Origin: Potentilla sterilis
Lineage: Eukaryota > Streptophyta > Magnoliopsida > Rosales > Rosaceae
Assembly (NCBI GenBank): GCA_963682095.1
Contig: OY821755.1
Location: 36,218,256-36,282,255 of the forward strand
DNA length: 64,000 bases
Direction: 5' to 3'
Shown here: positions 24,669 through 34,682 of the stretch, piece by piece
Layout of the letters: every line of letters starts with the position of its first letter
How positions within the stretch are numbered: the stretch's first letter is position 1
Translations under genes and position numbers: made by a program
The notes under the pieces: model-generated
What the model saw: only the letters and a program-made list of their open reading frames with translations
What the model was told of the DNA's origin: nothing
Databases searched by the model: none

Positions 24669-24707
24669 ACGTACGTACGTACGTACTAATTAATTAAAAA
24701 ATTCATC

Positions 24708-24795
<88 letters not shown>
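24669..24795. repeat. (GTAC)n, (AC)n and (AT)n microsatellites in T2
   Basis: gtac repeats at 24669-24687, AC at 24711-24742 and AT at 24743-24795. T3 carries the mirror-image set upstream of its tnpD start with different lengths. Confidence 0.95.
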
Positions 24796-24800
<5 letters not shown>

Positions 24801-25242
24801 GCATCCCTAAATTAATTAAAACATCGTCAATCTCCCTAATTAATTAAACACAATGTAATTTTTATATATACCAAAAATATATTTTTAATTACAATTAAAT
24901 TAATTAATATATATATACATTTTTTCATCAAATTCATCTAAAATCACCTATAAATCAACAATCAATCACTAATCTTCAACAAAACTTCAATTCTATCTAA
25001 CCAACATATCAACCCATTAATAATCTCATCTTAACACATATATATATATATATATATCAAATTAATCACACATTTATTCTAATTAAACTCTAAATTAACA
25101 CACCTCTGCATATAACCAACTAAATCAACACACACAGCAATATACGTACCTTTCAAGCTTATGGCCGAGGTTTTGGACGATTTCAGAGCGTTTTCGAAAT
25201 GTTTTCGACGAATGAGCTCGCTGCTGCAGAATGGATCTGATA

Positions 25243-25520
25243 TAAGAGTTATAGCCGACGAATACCCTCCTCGTCGGCTATAACCAAAAACTTTTCGTCG
25301 GCTATAACTCTTATAGCCGACGAATACCCTCCTCGTCAGCTATAACCAAAAACTTTTCGTCGGCTATAGTTATAGCCGACGACGTCCGATAACTCGTCGG
25401 CTATAATGTTATAGCCGACGATGTGGCCGACAAAATAGTAATTCGTCGGCTATGACCCCTTATAGCCGACGAAGTACTATTTCGTCGGCCGTTTTTTCCA
25501 ATATCGTCGGCTATAACCCC
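25243..25520. repeat. T2 right subterminal TAGCCGACGA array
   Basis: Inverted pairs of TTATAGCCGACGA/TCGTCGGCTATAA including a duplicated ataccctcctcgtcggctataacc segment. The T3 counterpart is 48066-48330. Confidence 0.85.
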
Positions 25521-25533
25521 TTTTCTGGTAGTG

Positions 25534-26815
25534 GATAGGAACGAAACTCGCCCCGGATGTCAGGCAAGATCTCATCACCTTTCTCCGGGAGAACAGTTCA
25601 GTGTTCGCATGGTCCTACGACGACATGCCGGGCATATCCCCAGGAATAGTCGTGCACCGGCTAAATACGTTGCCCAACGTTCCCCCAGTAAGGCAGAAGA
25701 GGAGGTGCTTCAGCCCGGCGAAGTATGAGGTGATCAGAGAGGAAGTGCAGAAACTGAGATGCATGGATTTCATTCGGGAAGTTCAGTATCCCCGCTGGCT
25801 CGCCAACGTGGTTGTGGTCCCAAAGAAGGGAACCGACCAGAGGCGCATGTGCGTTGATTTCACCAACCTAAACCGGGCGTGCCCAAAAGACAGCTTCCCG
25901 CTCCCCCGAATAGACCAGCTTATAGACTCCACATCCGGTTTTAAACTACTCAGCTTCATGGATGCCTACGCCGGATACAATCAGATAAGGATGAGCCTAG
26001 ACGATGAAGAGCACTCCTCGTTCACAACTGACCGAGGGACCTATTGCTACAAGAGGATGTCGTACGGTCTAAAGAACGCCGGGGCCACATACCAACGGGT
26101 GGTAAACCGCATGTTGGAACAGGAGATGGGTAAAACGGTGGAAGTGTACGTGGATGACATGCTTTTGACAGCAAGGGCCCACGTCCGAGACTTGGCAGTA
26201 GTCGTCGGTAAGATGCTCAAGTTTGGGATGCGCCTGAACCTGAAGAAGTGCATTTTTGGGATTTCGGAGGGCCTGTTCCTAGGCCACATTATCAGCCAGC
26301 GGGGGATAGAAGCTAACCCGCTGAATGTCCAAGCGATCTTATTCATGGAGACACCAGGGGAAAGAAACCAGGTCCAGACGCTGACCGGCCGACTAGCCGC
26401 CTTGGCCAGATTTATCTCCCGCCTGACCGATAAGTGTTCTCCGTTCTTTAAACTGCTCAAGGCACAGCAGTTCAAGAAAATTCACTGGGCAACAGAGCAC
26501 GAGGCGACGTTCCAGTACATCAAGGCATACCTGTTTGCAATACCTCTCCTATCCAAACCAGTACCGGGCGAGATGCTATACCTCTACATAGCCGCATCGG
26601 AAACAGCCGTCTTTGCGGCTCTCATCAGGAAAGAAGGCACGCTCGACCTCCCGGTATACTACGCAGGAAAGGGACTTACCGGAGCCGAAAGCCGATACCC
26701 TGACATCGAAAAATTGGCTCTCGCCCTGATCGTCAGCGCCAGAAAGCTCCGACACTATTTCCAAACTCACTCCATCACCTTGTATACCAATCACCCTCTA
26801 CGGCAGATCCTGTAA
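25534..26815 (+). pseudogene. pol: E2 reverse transcriptase and first RNase H
   Basis: The frame continues the protease linker right of T2, with the pre-RT segment (ENSSVFAWSYDDMPGI), then RT motifs: FCVDF-type MCVDFTNLNRACPKD, FMDAYAGYNQI, the YVDDM catalytic box near 26150, and LGHIIS. The first RNase H follows (AGKGLTGAESRYPDIEKL, TNHPLRQIL). A TAA at 26813-26815 ends it in the RNase H tail, and the same frame re-opens at once, so a single stop separates it from the integrase part. It copies element RNA to DNA in the particle. Confidence 0.9.
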
Positions 26816-28729
26816 AGACCGGAGACTAGCGGCAGGCTGGTACGTTGGGCAGTCGAGTTGGGAGAGTTCGATATAACTTATGCCCCGCGAACGGCCATTA
26901 AGGGCCAGGCCGCTGCGGATTTCATATGTGAACTCACCCCGATGGCAGTAGAAGCGCATTTCGGCCGATCCGAGGGCACCGGAACAGCTAAAGCCATAAA
27001 AGTCGAACCAGGCCTCCACAGCGGTTGGAAGCTTTATGTGGACGGCTCTGTAACGAGTAAGTGGAGTGGAGCCGGCATCATGCGAACCGCACCCGATGGC
27101 CAATCATACGAGTATGCCCTGGGGTTCCTGTTCAATACTTCCAACAACGCCGCTGAATATGAGGCCCTCATAGCCGGCCTACAGCTCGCCAAGGAAATGG
27201 GGATCCCATCCATGGAAGTATACAGTGACTCGAGCCTGGTGGTAAACCAAATGAACGGGCTGTTCGAAGTCAAGGAACCCCAGTTGGCCTCCTACCAGGC
27301 GTTGGCCAAAACCCTGATTGAGCCATTCCAGGGTGCAACTATTCGGCATGTACCCCGGGAGGCAAATAGGCATGCGGACGCCCTAGCAAGGTTGGCGACC
27401 GGAAACTACCCACCAGAGTACCGCAAAGCTAAGATCGAAACCCTCCAGAAGCCGAGCATAAGCAAGACCATCTCCGAGATATTTGCGGTAGAGGAGGCAC
27501 CTCCGAGCTGGATGGATCCGATAATTAAATACCTGGTTGACAAAACCAGCCCCCAGGATAAAGTAGTGGCTAGGAGGCTACACCTCCGGTGTGCCAGGTA
27601 CAGCCTCCTCGGTGGCAAGTTGTACCGAAGAGGACACAGCTTCCCCCATCTAAAATGTGTAACGAAAGAGGCGGGAGAGGCAATCATGCAAGAAATCTAT
27701 GAAGGAGTGTGTGGTAACCATTCTGGTGCCCGATCCCTGTCTCATAAGTCGCTACGGGCAGGATACTTTTGGCCAGACATGGCAGCAGCGTCGAGAAAAA
27801 TATCAGGCGGCTGCCACAAGTGCCACATGTATGCCACTACACCTCATGCTCTGGCAATCGCGTTATCAATTCTGTTGGCGCCATGGTCGTTCGCACAGTG
27901 GGGGCTAGATATTATTGGCCATTTCCCAACAGTTGTAGGACAATACAAGTACGCCATTGTAGCCGTTGACTATCAGACAAAGTGGGTCGAGGCGGAGCCC
28001 CTAGTCAAGATTACCGAGGAACGGGTAAAAAAGTTCCTGTGGAAGAACATCTACTGCCGGTTCGGGGTGCCGCAGACCATAGTTACGGATAACGGGACAC
28101 AGTTCAACAATACTGATCTCATCCAATACACGGCCTCTATGGGGACCCGGATGCTGTTCGCCTCAGTAGCGCACCCGCAAACCAACGGCCAGGTTGAAGC
28201 GGTCAACAAGATCATCAAAAGTCTCCTCAAGAAGAAGTTAGATGACAAAAAAGGGTTGTGGGCTGAGGAACTCCCGGCGGTTCTATGGGCAATCCGCACG
28301 ACAGCAACCGAAGCAACAGGGGAGATCCCGTTCTGTCTGGCATTCGGGAGCGAAGCGGTACTCCCCGTAGAGACCGACATGCCCAGCAGCAGGGTCGAGA
28401 ATTATGACGCTGAAACAAACGCCGATGGGATACTGCTCAACCTGGATCTCATTGAGGAGCGGCGCGACCAAGCGCATATGCGAAACCAAACATACAAGCA
28501 ACGGGTCGCTCGATACTATGACAGAAAGGTCCGGGAAAGGAAGTTGCAAGTAGGGGATTGGGTGATGAAGAAAGTTCAGAAAAAGTCGCTGGCCTTAGAG
28601 CCAACGTGGGAAGGGCCCTACCAAATCACCTCAGCTGCAGGCCCGGTGAAATTCCACATCATAGACACTGAAGGCATCTACTCCACCCGCCCATGGAATA
28701 TTCAGCATCTACGGTTCTACCCTAAGTGA
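26816..28729 (+). CDS. pol: E2 second RNase H domain and integrase
   Basis: The frame is open for 638 codons to TGA 28727-28729. The first ATG is 26858, but the protein would normally be made as part of the polyprotein. A second RNase H of the archaeal-like type spans about 27030-27400 with YVDGS, AEYEALIAGL, YSDSSLVVNQ and NRHADALARLA carrying the acidic residues. Integrase follows: zinc-binding HHCC (H-SGARSLSH...C-HKC, about 27720-27830), catalytic core with GLDIIGHF, VTDNGTQF and NGQVEAVNK for D, D and E, and a C-terminal GPY-type module. No chromodomain is seen. A double RNase H is a known mark of the Tat lineage. Confidence 0.92.
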   Translation, partial: RPETSGRLVRWAVELGEFDITYAPRTAIKGQAAADFICELTPMAVEAHFGRSEGTGTAKAIKVEPGLHSGWKLYVDGSVTSKWSGAGIMRTAPDGQSYEYALGFLFNTSNNAAEYEALIAGLQLAKEMGIPSMEVYSDSSLVVNQMNGLFEVKEPQLASYQALAKTLIEPFQGATIRHVPREANRHADALARLATGNYPPEYRKAKIETLQKPSISKTISEIFAVEEAPPSWMDPIIKYLVDKTSPQDKVVARRLHLRCARYSLLGGKLYRRGHSFPHLKCVTKEAGEAIMQEIYEGVCGNHSGARSLSHKSLRAGYFWPDMAAASRKISGGCHKCHMYATTPHALAIALSILLAPWSFAQWGLDIIGHFPTVVGQYKYAIVAVDYQTKWVEAEPLVKITEERVKKFLWKNIYCRFGVPQTIVTDNGTQFNNTDLIQYTASMGTRMLFASVAHPQTNGQVEAVNKIIKSLLKKKLDDKKGLWAEELPAVLWAIRTTATEATGEIPFCLAFGSEAVLPVETDMPSSRVENYDAETNADGILLNLDLIEERRDQAHMRNQTYKQRVARYYDRKVRERKLQVGDWVMKKVQKKSLALEPTWEGPYQITSAAGPVKFHIIDTEGIYSTRPWNIQHLRFYPK

Positions 28730-28874
28730 GGTCACTGCCTTAAAAATGGACAGTGTTGTATTTAGTACCAACGTTGCAACACAGATAGTTACTGGTTACA
28801 AAGTAAACTACAGCTAGTTACAAAGTAAATATAATATGCCAAGTATCTGCCGCTGCTACCCCTTTTTTAAACCG

Positions 28875-31026
28875 TTAATCAGCGCCACCGGAGTCCCTAA
28901 TCCCTGACCCACCAGCCTTGAGAGACCGCTTTTGCTCCAACTTCTCGGCCAAGGCTACCTCAGCCTCCATCCGCTCAGCATCAAGTCACCCTTTCTCCCT
29001 CCACTCCAGATACGCATCATGTATCCCCTTCACACGGGCGGTCTCCAGCATCTCTGCAAGTTCCACCGAGTCCCGGAAATCGTCAATAGCTTTATCAGCG
29101 GCTTCTGCAAGTTGGGATTCTACAAGCTTCTCCCCTCCCTTTAGGACTGCTGTTACTTGGGTCCGTAGCTCCAAATTCTTCGCTTCCAGGACCGTTACCC
29201 TCCCAGAAGCCTCGACACACTGGGCTTCTAGCACGGTTGCCCGCCCCTCAGCTTCCGTCAGTTTCGCCTCCAATTCCATAATCCTCTCTTCCCGAGCGAC
29301 CGCCAGTCTACGGGCCTCCTCCCTCTCCTGCGCAAGCTTAACCTCCATCAATGACAGCTGCATGGTGAGGTCCTCCACCTGCTTCTCCAGGACCGGAGCC
29401 CCCTCACTAGGCTCAGCGGCGTAAATGCTGTGAACCAGCTGGTACAAGTACACAAAAGAAGAACGTCAGCTCGTAAAACAAAAAGGGAGAGGGAGCGCAG
29501 AAGAACCCCAGTTTCACACAGGTACGCGATCAGACTTACCCGAAGACCCAATTCCACAGCCTTCTTCCTGCTCTCACCCGGCCGCACATCCTCGGGGGCT
29601 CCCCGGTCAAGTCCCAAGGCCTCGATGGTAGAAACCATGAATCTACCAAAACCACTATCACCAGAGCCGCGATCAGCTTCTGGTTCACCGGTTTTCTTAC
29701 TCCTTCGGCCACCAGTTCCCTCCGCCAGAACCAATGCTGACCCCCCCCCACCCCCCCCCCCCCCCCCCCCCGGTCGAGCTTGACGCCCCGGTATCAAACA
29801 TCCTCGCCCTTTTTGCCGGAGCCTCCACAAGACCGCTTTTGCGGTACCGAGTCATATCCGCTGTCTCTCTCTCCCGAGGGGCTCGTGCCCCCACAGGCCG
29901 CACTAGAGGTTTCGGACCTGGTGAGCCCACCGGTCCTACATTCCGAATAATAAGCGGGGCATTCTCCTGACCGCCCGGTCGCCGACCGTAGTGGGAATCC
30001 GGAAACATGAGGGGCACAGGATTACTATGCACCGTCCTCTCTAGGGTTTCAGGATCTACAACGGTTTTCGAGGCCGTCTCCCCCATCTCCATCAACCTCT
30101 GGGCCACAAGTTCGTCATCAGCCTCGATGGTCTCCTCGCTCCGAACAGCGAGCCGGGGGGCATTAGCTGCAAATCAATAAACTGAACGGTTAGAATAAAA
30201 TACGACCGCACAAAACAACAGTGCAAGGCACCTTACCAGGTTTTTTCCCCATCTCGCATATCTGCAACACATTCCACCAGATGAAATTGTAAGAGCTCCG
30301 GCCCAGATTATCCCAGCAAACGAAAAGTCGGGTTATTCGTTGCCTCTCCAAGTCGACCAACCGGTACGACTGATCCCCGATAGCTTGATAAGCCTCGGGC
30401 ACCCGGAAGCTCCTCGAACTACGCTGCCACCTACCCCCGGCCATCACAAACTGTCTCCTCCACACATTCGAAACCGATGACGGTAGATGAGTGATGGGAG
30501 GATCGAAGTCCCGCGCGGCAAAATTTACACAGCCGGTGGCTTGGGTCTTTTTGCAGTAGAGAATCTTATACAGCACCCGGAACTCATTTATCGTGGGCCA
30601 GTCCATGTTGCTAAGACTGAACAAGCACCCGAGACCAAGCAACTGCCTCCACTGGTTGCTAGGAAGCTGGGCGGGGGAGATGTTTATCAGGCTCATCACT
30701 TACTGGACAAACTTAGGCAGCGGCAGAGATAGCCCGTGCCGAAATTGATCCTCAAAAACGGCAACCCAACCTTCCTCCGGGTTGCAAGCCAGTTCCCCGG
30801 GATGCAGACCCCGGAGCTTAACGGAGGAGTCAATGCCCCACTTCGCCCGAAAATCCCTTATCTCCCCAGCAGTCATGCTCCTGGTCGGCTCGTCACAAAA
30901 AATCACCATGTCGCCATCCAATAGCCGGTGCCTCACGGGCCCTCCCGTCGACGCACGGCCGGCACCGACAGGACTGGCTGACCTCCCAGACTCCATAAAC
31001 CTAAGAACAGAATTTACCCTACGCAC
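28875..31026 (-). pseudogene. E2 antisense gene with gypsy-type transposon domain and coiled coil
   Basis: It lies between integrase and the 3' LTR on the opposite strand. Exon 1 (31026 to about 30230) holds the putative gypsy-type transposon domain (FRHGLSLPLPKF, SPAQLPSNQWRQLLGLGCLF). A GT donor follows KKPG. Exon 2 (30168 to about 29540) starts after TTGCAG and is basic, proline- and glycine-rich. Exon 3 (about 29438-28875) is a long coiled coil rich in glutamate and leucine. Breaks: TAA at 30700-30702, a C-run (29741-29771) that shifts the frame, and TGA at 28986-28988. Additional antisense genes at this position are known in Tat elements; the function is unknown. Confidence 0.75.
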
Positions 31027-32589
31027 AGTTAGCTGTTGATGGGAACGGACAAAACACCTAGCAAGATAACAACACAGACAGACGAGGAGCCAAGCTTCAA
31101 CAAAGTACGACAGGAAGAGAGGAGGGGGGTGCGAAGCATCTTATAGGAGGCAAAACTACACCTTGTTGATAATTAGGGCACTCAAAAGGGAGAGGCAACC
31201 CCAGCTGCAGATTCCCTCCATCTCAGACCACTCCCTACTGACACGTATCCCAGCATCGATAAAGTTCCCACGCGATCATAATTGATGGGACTGACGGGCT
31301 CTCTCCTTCAATGCATGTCAGCCACTTATCCCGCCTACAAGTGGCAGTTAAGGGAGATACGGGCGAGAACCGAGGCGTCCAGCCCCCCCACTTCCCCAAG
31401 AGCCAACCTCAAATCAAGGAAAAGCATTCCATCGGTCATGGAACATTCCACCGGTTCACAGGCATTCCACCGGTTCGCAGGCATTCCATCGGTTATGTAG
31501 CATTCCACTGGATTCAAGGCACTCCATCGGTCTAGTCACTTTCCTTCGCGCCTATGGGCATGGACAAGCCAGCAACAACTCAAGGCTTCAAACACATGGG
31601 CTTTATAAACCCGGGAGAGTTTACCTCTAACACATGCAAACTCTTCCAGCAGGCTAGAAACCCTGCATCACACTAAGCTGTGAAAAATATGGGGATCCAT
31701 GGCGAGACTTGTTATCTCCATGCCACCCCACCAGGCAGATTGTTTCTCTAACACATAACAAGTCTCCCCGCAAGCTAGAAACCCTGCACAGCCTCACGCT
31801 TATTCCAACACAAGCTGAGAAGAACTAGCGGATGTTGACCGGTGCTTAAACATGGCCGCAACACCCCATCGGTGGACCTATTGACTTGCACCCATCAAGC
31901 CTTCCCGCAGGCTCGCAACCCTGCATAATACCCCACGCTTACTCTAACACAAGCTGGGACGAATCAGCGGGTGTGGATTGGTGCCATGACATGGCCTAAA
32001 CACCCCACCGGGCTACTCCCCGGCCTGTTCCACCGTTGGCAGCAATTTTTTACTGGGGGACTCGTCCCAACATGGCACTCCACCGGTCGATTCCTTACGC
32101 TCCATATTCACCGCATGGCGGATTTCAACGCCACATCATCATCCCATGCACTCGTCCGGGTTTCACCCCGCTCCATATTCATCGCATGGCGGATTTCAAC
32201 GCCACATCATCATCCCATGCACTCGTCCGGGTTTCACCCCGCTCCATATTCATTGCATGGCGGATTTCAACGCCACATCATCATCTCATGCACTCGTCCG
32301 GGTTTCACCCCGTTTCATACTCATGGCATGGCAAGACTTCAGCACAACACCATCATTATTACAAACACATACTCATAACTGCCACATGTCATCACTAATA
32401 GGTACTCACATCACCACGCACCATCATACATCCCTTCTACTCGAACGCCCGGCCAAGCCCAATCTTCAATACGGACTTGGGGGACTAGGCACCGTTGGGT
32501 TACCGGGCACCGTTGGGTCGGTAACCCTGCGGGTCTGCAGGACAGGAGAGACACATATTAAGTCCTCATTCAAGATTACACTTGACCAG
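31027..32589. other. E2 3' non-coding region with short tandem repeats
   Basis: No credible reading frame is seen. The part 31420-31535 repeats a GCATTCCACCGGTT-type unit of about 20 bp four or five times. The part 31600-31990 has degenerate repeats around aacacaagctg and gcaggct-gaaaccctgca. The 71-bp array at 32095-32335 follows. Confidence 0.7.
32095..32335. repeat. 71-bp tandem repeat, about 3.3 copies
   Basis: The word gcatggcgg/gcatggc begins at 32113, 32184, 32255 and 32326, exactly 71 bp apart each time. The first three units are nearly identical and the fourth is diverged. Confidence 0.92.
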
Positions 32590-32603
32590 GAACTTGGGGG
32601 ACT
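32590..32603 (+). promoter_or_regulatory. E2 polypurine tract
   Basis: aggaacttggggga-type purine-rich run immediately before the 3' LTR, the usual place for plus-strand DNA priming. It includes pyrimidines, so the exact primer is uncertain. Confidence 0.6.
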
Positions 32604-33063
32604 TGTTGACAGTAGCCACAGAGGGGCTACACAGGCCCACAGACCCGCAGCTAGCATGCCCGGGGCCGGAGCAGGATCCCCAACACCCGGACTCGAGGCC
32701 CAGTAGTCTAACTTATGACTGGGGGCCCGGGAGCTGGGGACACCAGCCTGCCGAACAGGTCACCTTAGCTGCCCCTTTACGTACGAACAGAAGGGAACCA
32801 GTCCCACATCGAAGAGTAAGACCAGACCTCACGATCGACCACCTATATAAGGGCCTCAACTACCCTCATTAATAGGTAACTCAACTCTCCCACTACTTAT
32901 CATTCCCTCTTAAGTTATCTATTTGCTCCAACAGTACTAACTTAGGCATCGGAGAGGAGAAGACCGGCCCGCCCGGTATTCCCCTTTGTTAGCAGGGTTC
33001 GCAGGAGGAAATCACATCAAGATCCACCGGTTTCCCGCAGGCCTACGGGTTTGTGCAGAAACA
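32604..33063 (+). repeat. E2 3' LTR
   Basis: Matches the 5' LTR over its length with about ten substitutions and one 12-bp deletion. Ends are TGTTGACAGT and GCAGAAACA. Confidence 0.95.
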
Positions 33064-34682
33064 CGGGTAGTTCTAGGCCCTAAAGTTATGTTCATCTGGG
33101 TAGAACTTAACAATTGTGCGCAATAGTCTAAATCGGAGACAAGCAAACAAGTAAGGGCGTCAATCTTCTTCTTTTAACATGCAAGTATCTAAAGTATTAA
33201 ACCCTAAGTGAGCAACACAAATCAAAACAACTCGGTAGGTCTAGCTTAGTTTGTTATTACTCTAACCGATTAAACCTAGCACCTAGATCAATGTTCATAA
33301 CAACACTAAGTACCGATTTTTATGCCCAATCCTTAGATACTAACCAATTTGAAACCTTAAACATGCATTGACACCTATTGTCCTAATTATCTACAAACGA
33401 AAATATTACAAGTTAAAATCGCAAAACAATCACATAAACTTCATACCGAATTCATACAAAAGTTTAATAAAAACCAAGAATTGAATAGAGTTCATACAAC
33501 ACACGTAAACATAAACAAATACAATAGCCATAGGGAATCGGATCACACTTTGGAAACCTTTGAAGACTTCGAAAGACATGGTGAAGATGCTTCGGCAGAA
33601 GGTAGAACAATGGTACAGAATTTATGGAATGTGGTGATATCGGGTTTGGCTAAGTATTCATGGTGTTTGGTGTTTGAGAGACTTGGTAGAGCTTTTGGCT
33701 AATACTTGTGCTTAGGATGAGACATTTTTTCTTCATGGTGGCGGCCTCTATATATAGGAGAAAGGGCTGTGTAGTTTGGGACTTTTCCTTGTTCAAAACG
33801 GGATAGAAATCTTCATGCAATAAGGACTCCTAATCCGATATGGTTTAGGTTTTTCTCTTCCCTTCTTGAACTAGGGTTCCCTTGTTTGACCGGCCTAGGG
33901 TTTCTTCACACATGCTTCACATATTTTACACGTGTCTTTGTCTGCCTTGATGCTCTAGGATTCGGCCGGAATACTTGCAACCATCTTGCAGCCTCTCGGA
34001 AGGTTTCCTCGGCAGAATGCAGGCTATCGGCAGCCTGCAGCTTCTCGACAGTATCGGCAGCGTGTGCTGGGCTGGTGCAGTGTATACGTGAGGCCTTCGA
34101 CAAGATTCCTTGGCAGAGTTTTTCGGCAGCTGCTACGCAGCAGGCTCTTGTAGCGAGGCTAACCTATCGGATGCTGGCGAGGCTAACTGGATGGGTTCTG
34201 TCGAGGGATGTCGACAGACTGTCGACAGCATGTGCTTATGGCTTCCGGTAGCGCGAGTGTCAGTGCTTGCGCGTCTCGGCAGGAGCAATGTCAATGTCGC
34301 TGATCATCGACAGCGTGGGTGTCCATATCGGACACGGGAATGTCGGTATCAGATGCGAGATATCATAGGCCAAAACCTCGGCGAATACGTCTGGGATACG
34401 TGTTGGAAACGCCTGGGCCAGTGTCGGATACGGCTCGGCAGGGCGAGTTTCAGGTTATGCGACAACGCGAGTGTCAGGCTGCGAGTGATTGGAGCTAAAG
34501 AAGCTGCCGAGAATTGCTATGCAAGATCGGATCCAGTAAGTTCCAGGAATTTCCTGGGTAGAGTAATGGAAAGATTTCATTAAAACTCTATATTATGACT
34601 CGATTCTATAACAATAAGGGTTAAACAAAGTACAAATGAAGGAAATAATACATTAAGAACGTAGCATTTTATGCTCCTATCA

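Larger units (their letters stand above)
14578..25533. mobile_element. T2: CACTA (En/Spm-type) transposon, 11 kb, in E2 pol
   Basis: The termini are CACTACCAGAAAAGGGG and its complement, with a 3-bp duplication gat at 14575-14577 and 25534-25536. The element has palindromic TAGCCGACGA arrays at both ends and in the middle, a tnpD-type transposase gene (24611-20932, minus) and a tnpA-like gene (19073-15217, minus). This is the layout of an autonomous En/Spm relative, but tnpD has two in-frame stops and the tnpA-like gene has two, so this copy is probably not self-sufficient. It splits E2 between protease and RT. Confidence 0.95.
9481..33063 (+). mobile_element. E2: complete Tat-like Ty3/gypsy element, 23.6 kb with nested CACTAs
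   Basis: Two LTRs in direct orientation (472 and 460 bp, TG...CA ends), a primer site, gag, protease, RT, RNase H, a second RNase H, integrase, an antisense gene and a purine tract occur in canonical order. The flanking 5 bp are cgtgt (9476-9480) and cgggt (33064-33068), one mismatch. The second RNase H, the downstream antisense gene and the lack of a chromodomain all point to the Tat branch. Removing T1 and T2 leaves about 10.5 kb. LTRs differ by eye at about ten positions plus a 12-bp indel, so the insertion is fairly young but not recent. Confidence 0.93.
1..34682 (-). mobile_element. E1: Athila-like Ty3/gypsy LTR retrotransposon, partial, heavily nested
   Basis: Read on the minus strand the order is 5' LTR (34682 to 9078), tRNA-Asp type primer site (9072-9055), leader, gag, protease and the lead-in to reverse transcriptase, which leaves the window at base 1. 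The LTR starts TGATAGGAGC and ends CTCGTCA. The pol lead-in has the LPSHLKY...TLPVIV wording typical of the Athila/Tat branch of plant Ty3/gypsy elements; together with the tRNA-Asp primer site I infer Athila, but RT is not visible so the lineage is not certain. All reading frames are broken. It is the oldest layer here, because two solo LTRs and element E2 have landed in it. The 5-bp sequence aaaga at 34683-34687 would be its right target duplication; the left one is outside the window. Confidence 0.85.
9078..34682 (-). repeat. LTR C: 5' LTR of E1, split by element E2
   Basis: The LTR halves are 9078-9480 and 33064-34682, about 2.0 kb together. The left end tgacgagtcgcc adjoins the primer site and the right end is tgctcctatca. 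A TATA-like ctatatatag lies near 33753 on the minus strand. The sequence runs cleanly across the E2 insertion point when compared with LTRs A and B (the region after ctcaagtt is continued by ctaggccctaaag). The GC-rich CGGCAG region at 33960-34500 matches that of LTR A. Confidence 0.88.

Noticed and set aside
33886..34583. Open frames in the right half of LTR C
   Set aside because: Same GC-rich LTR block; no conserved protein across LTR copies.
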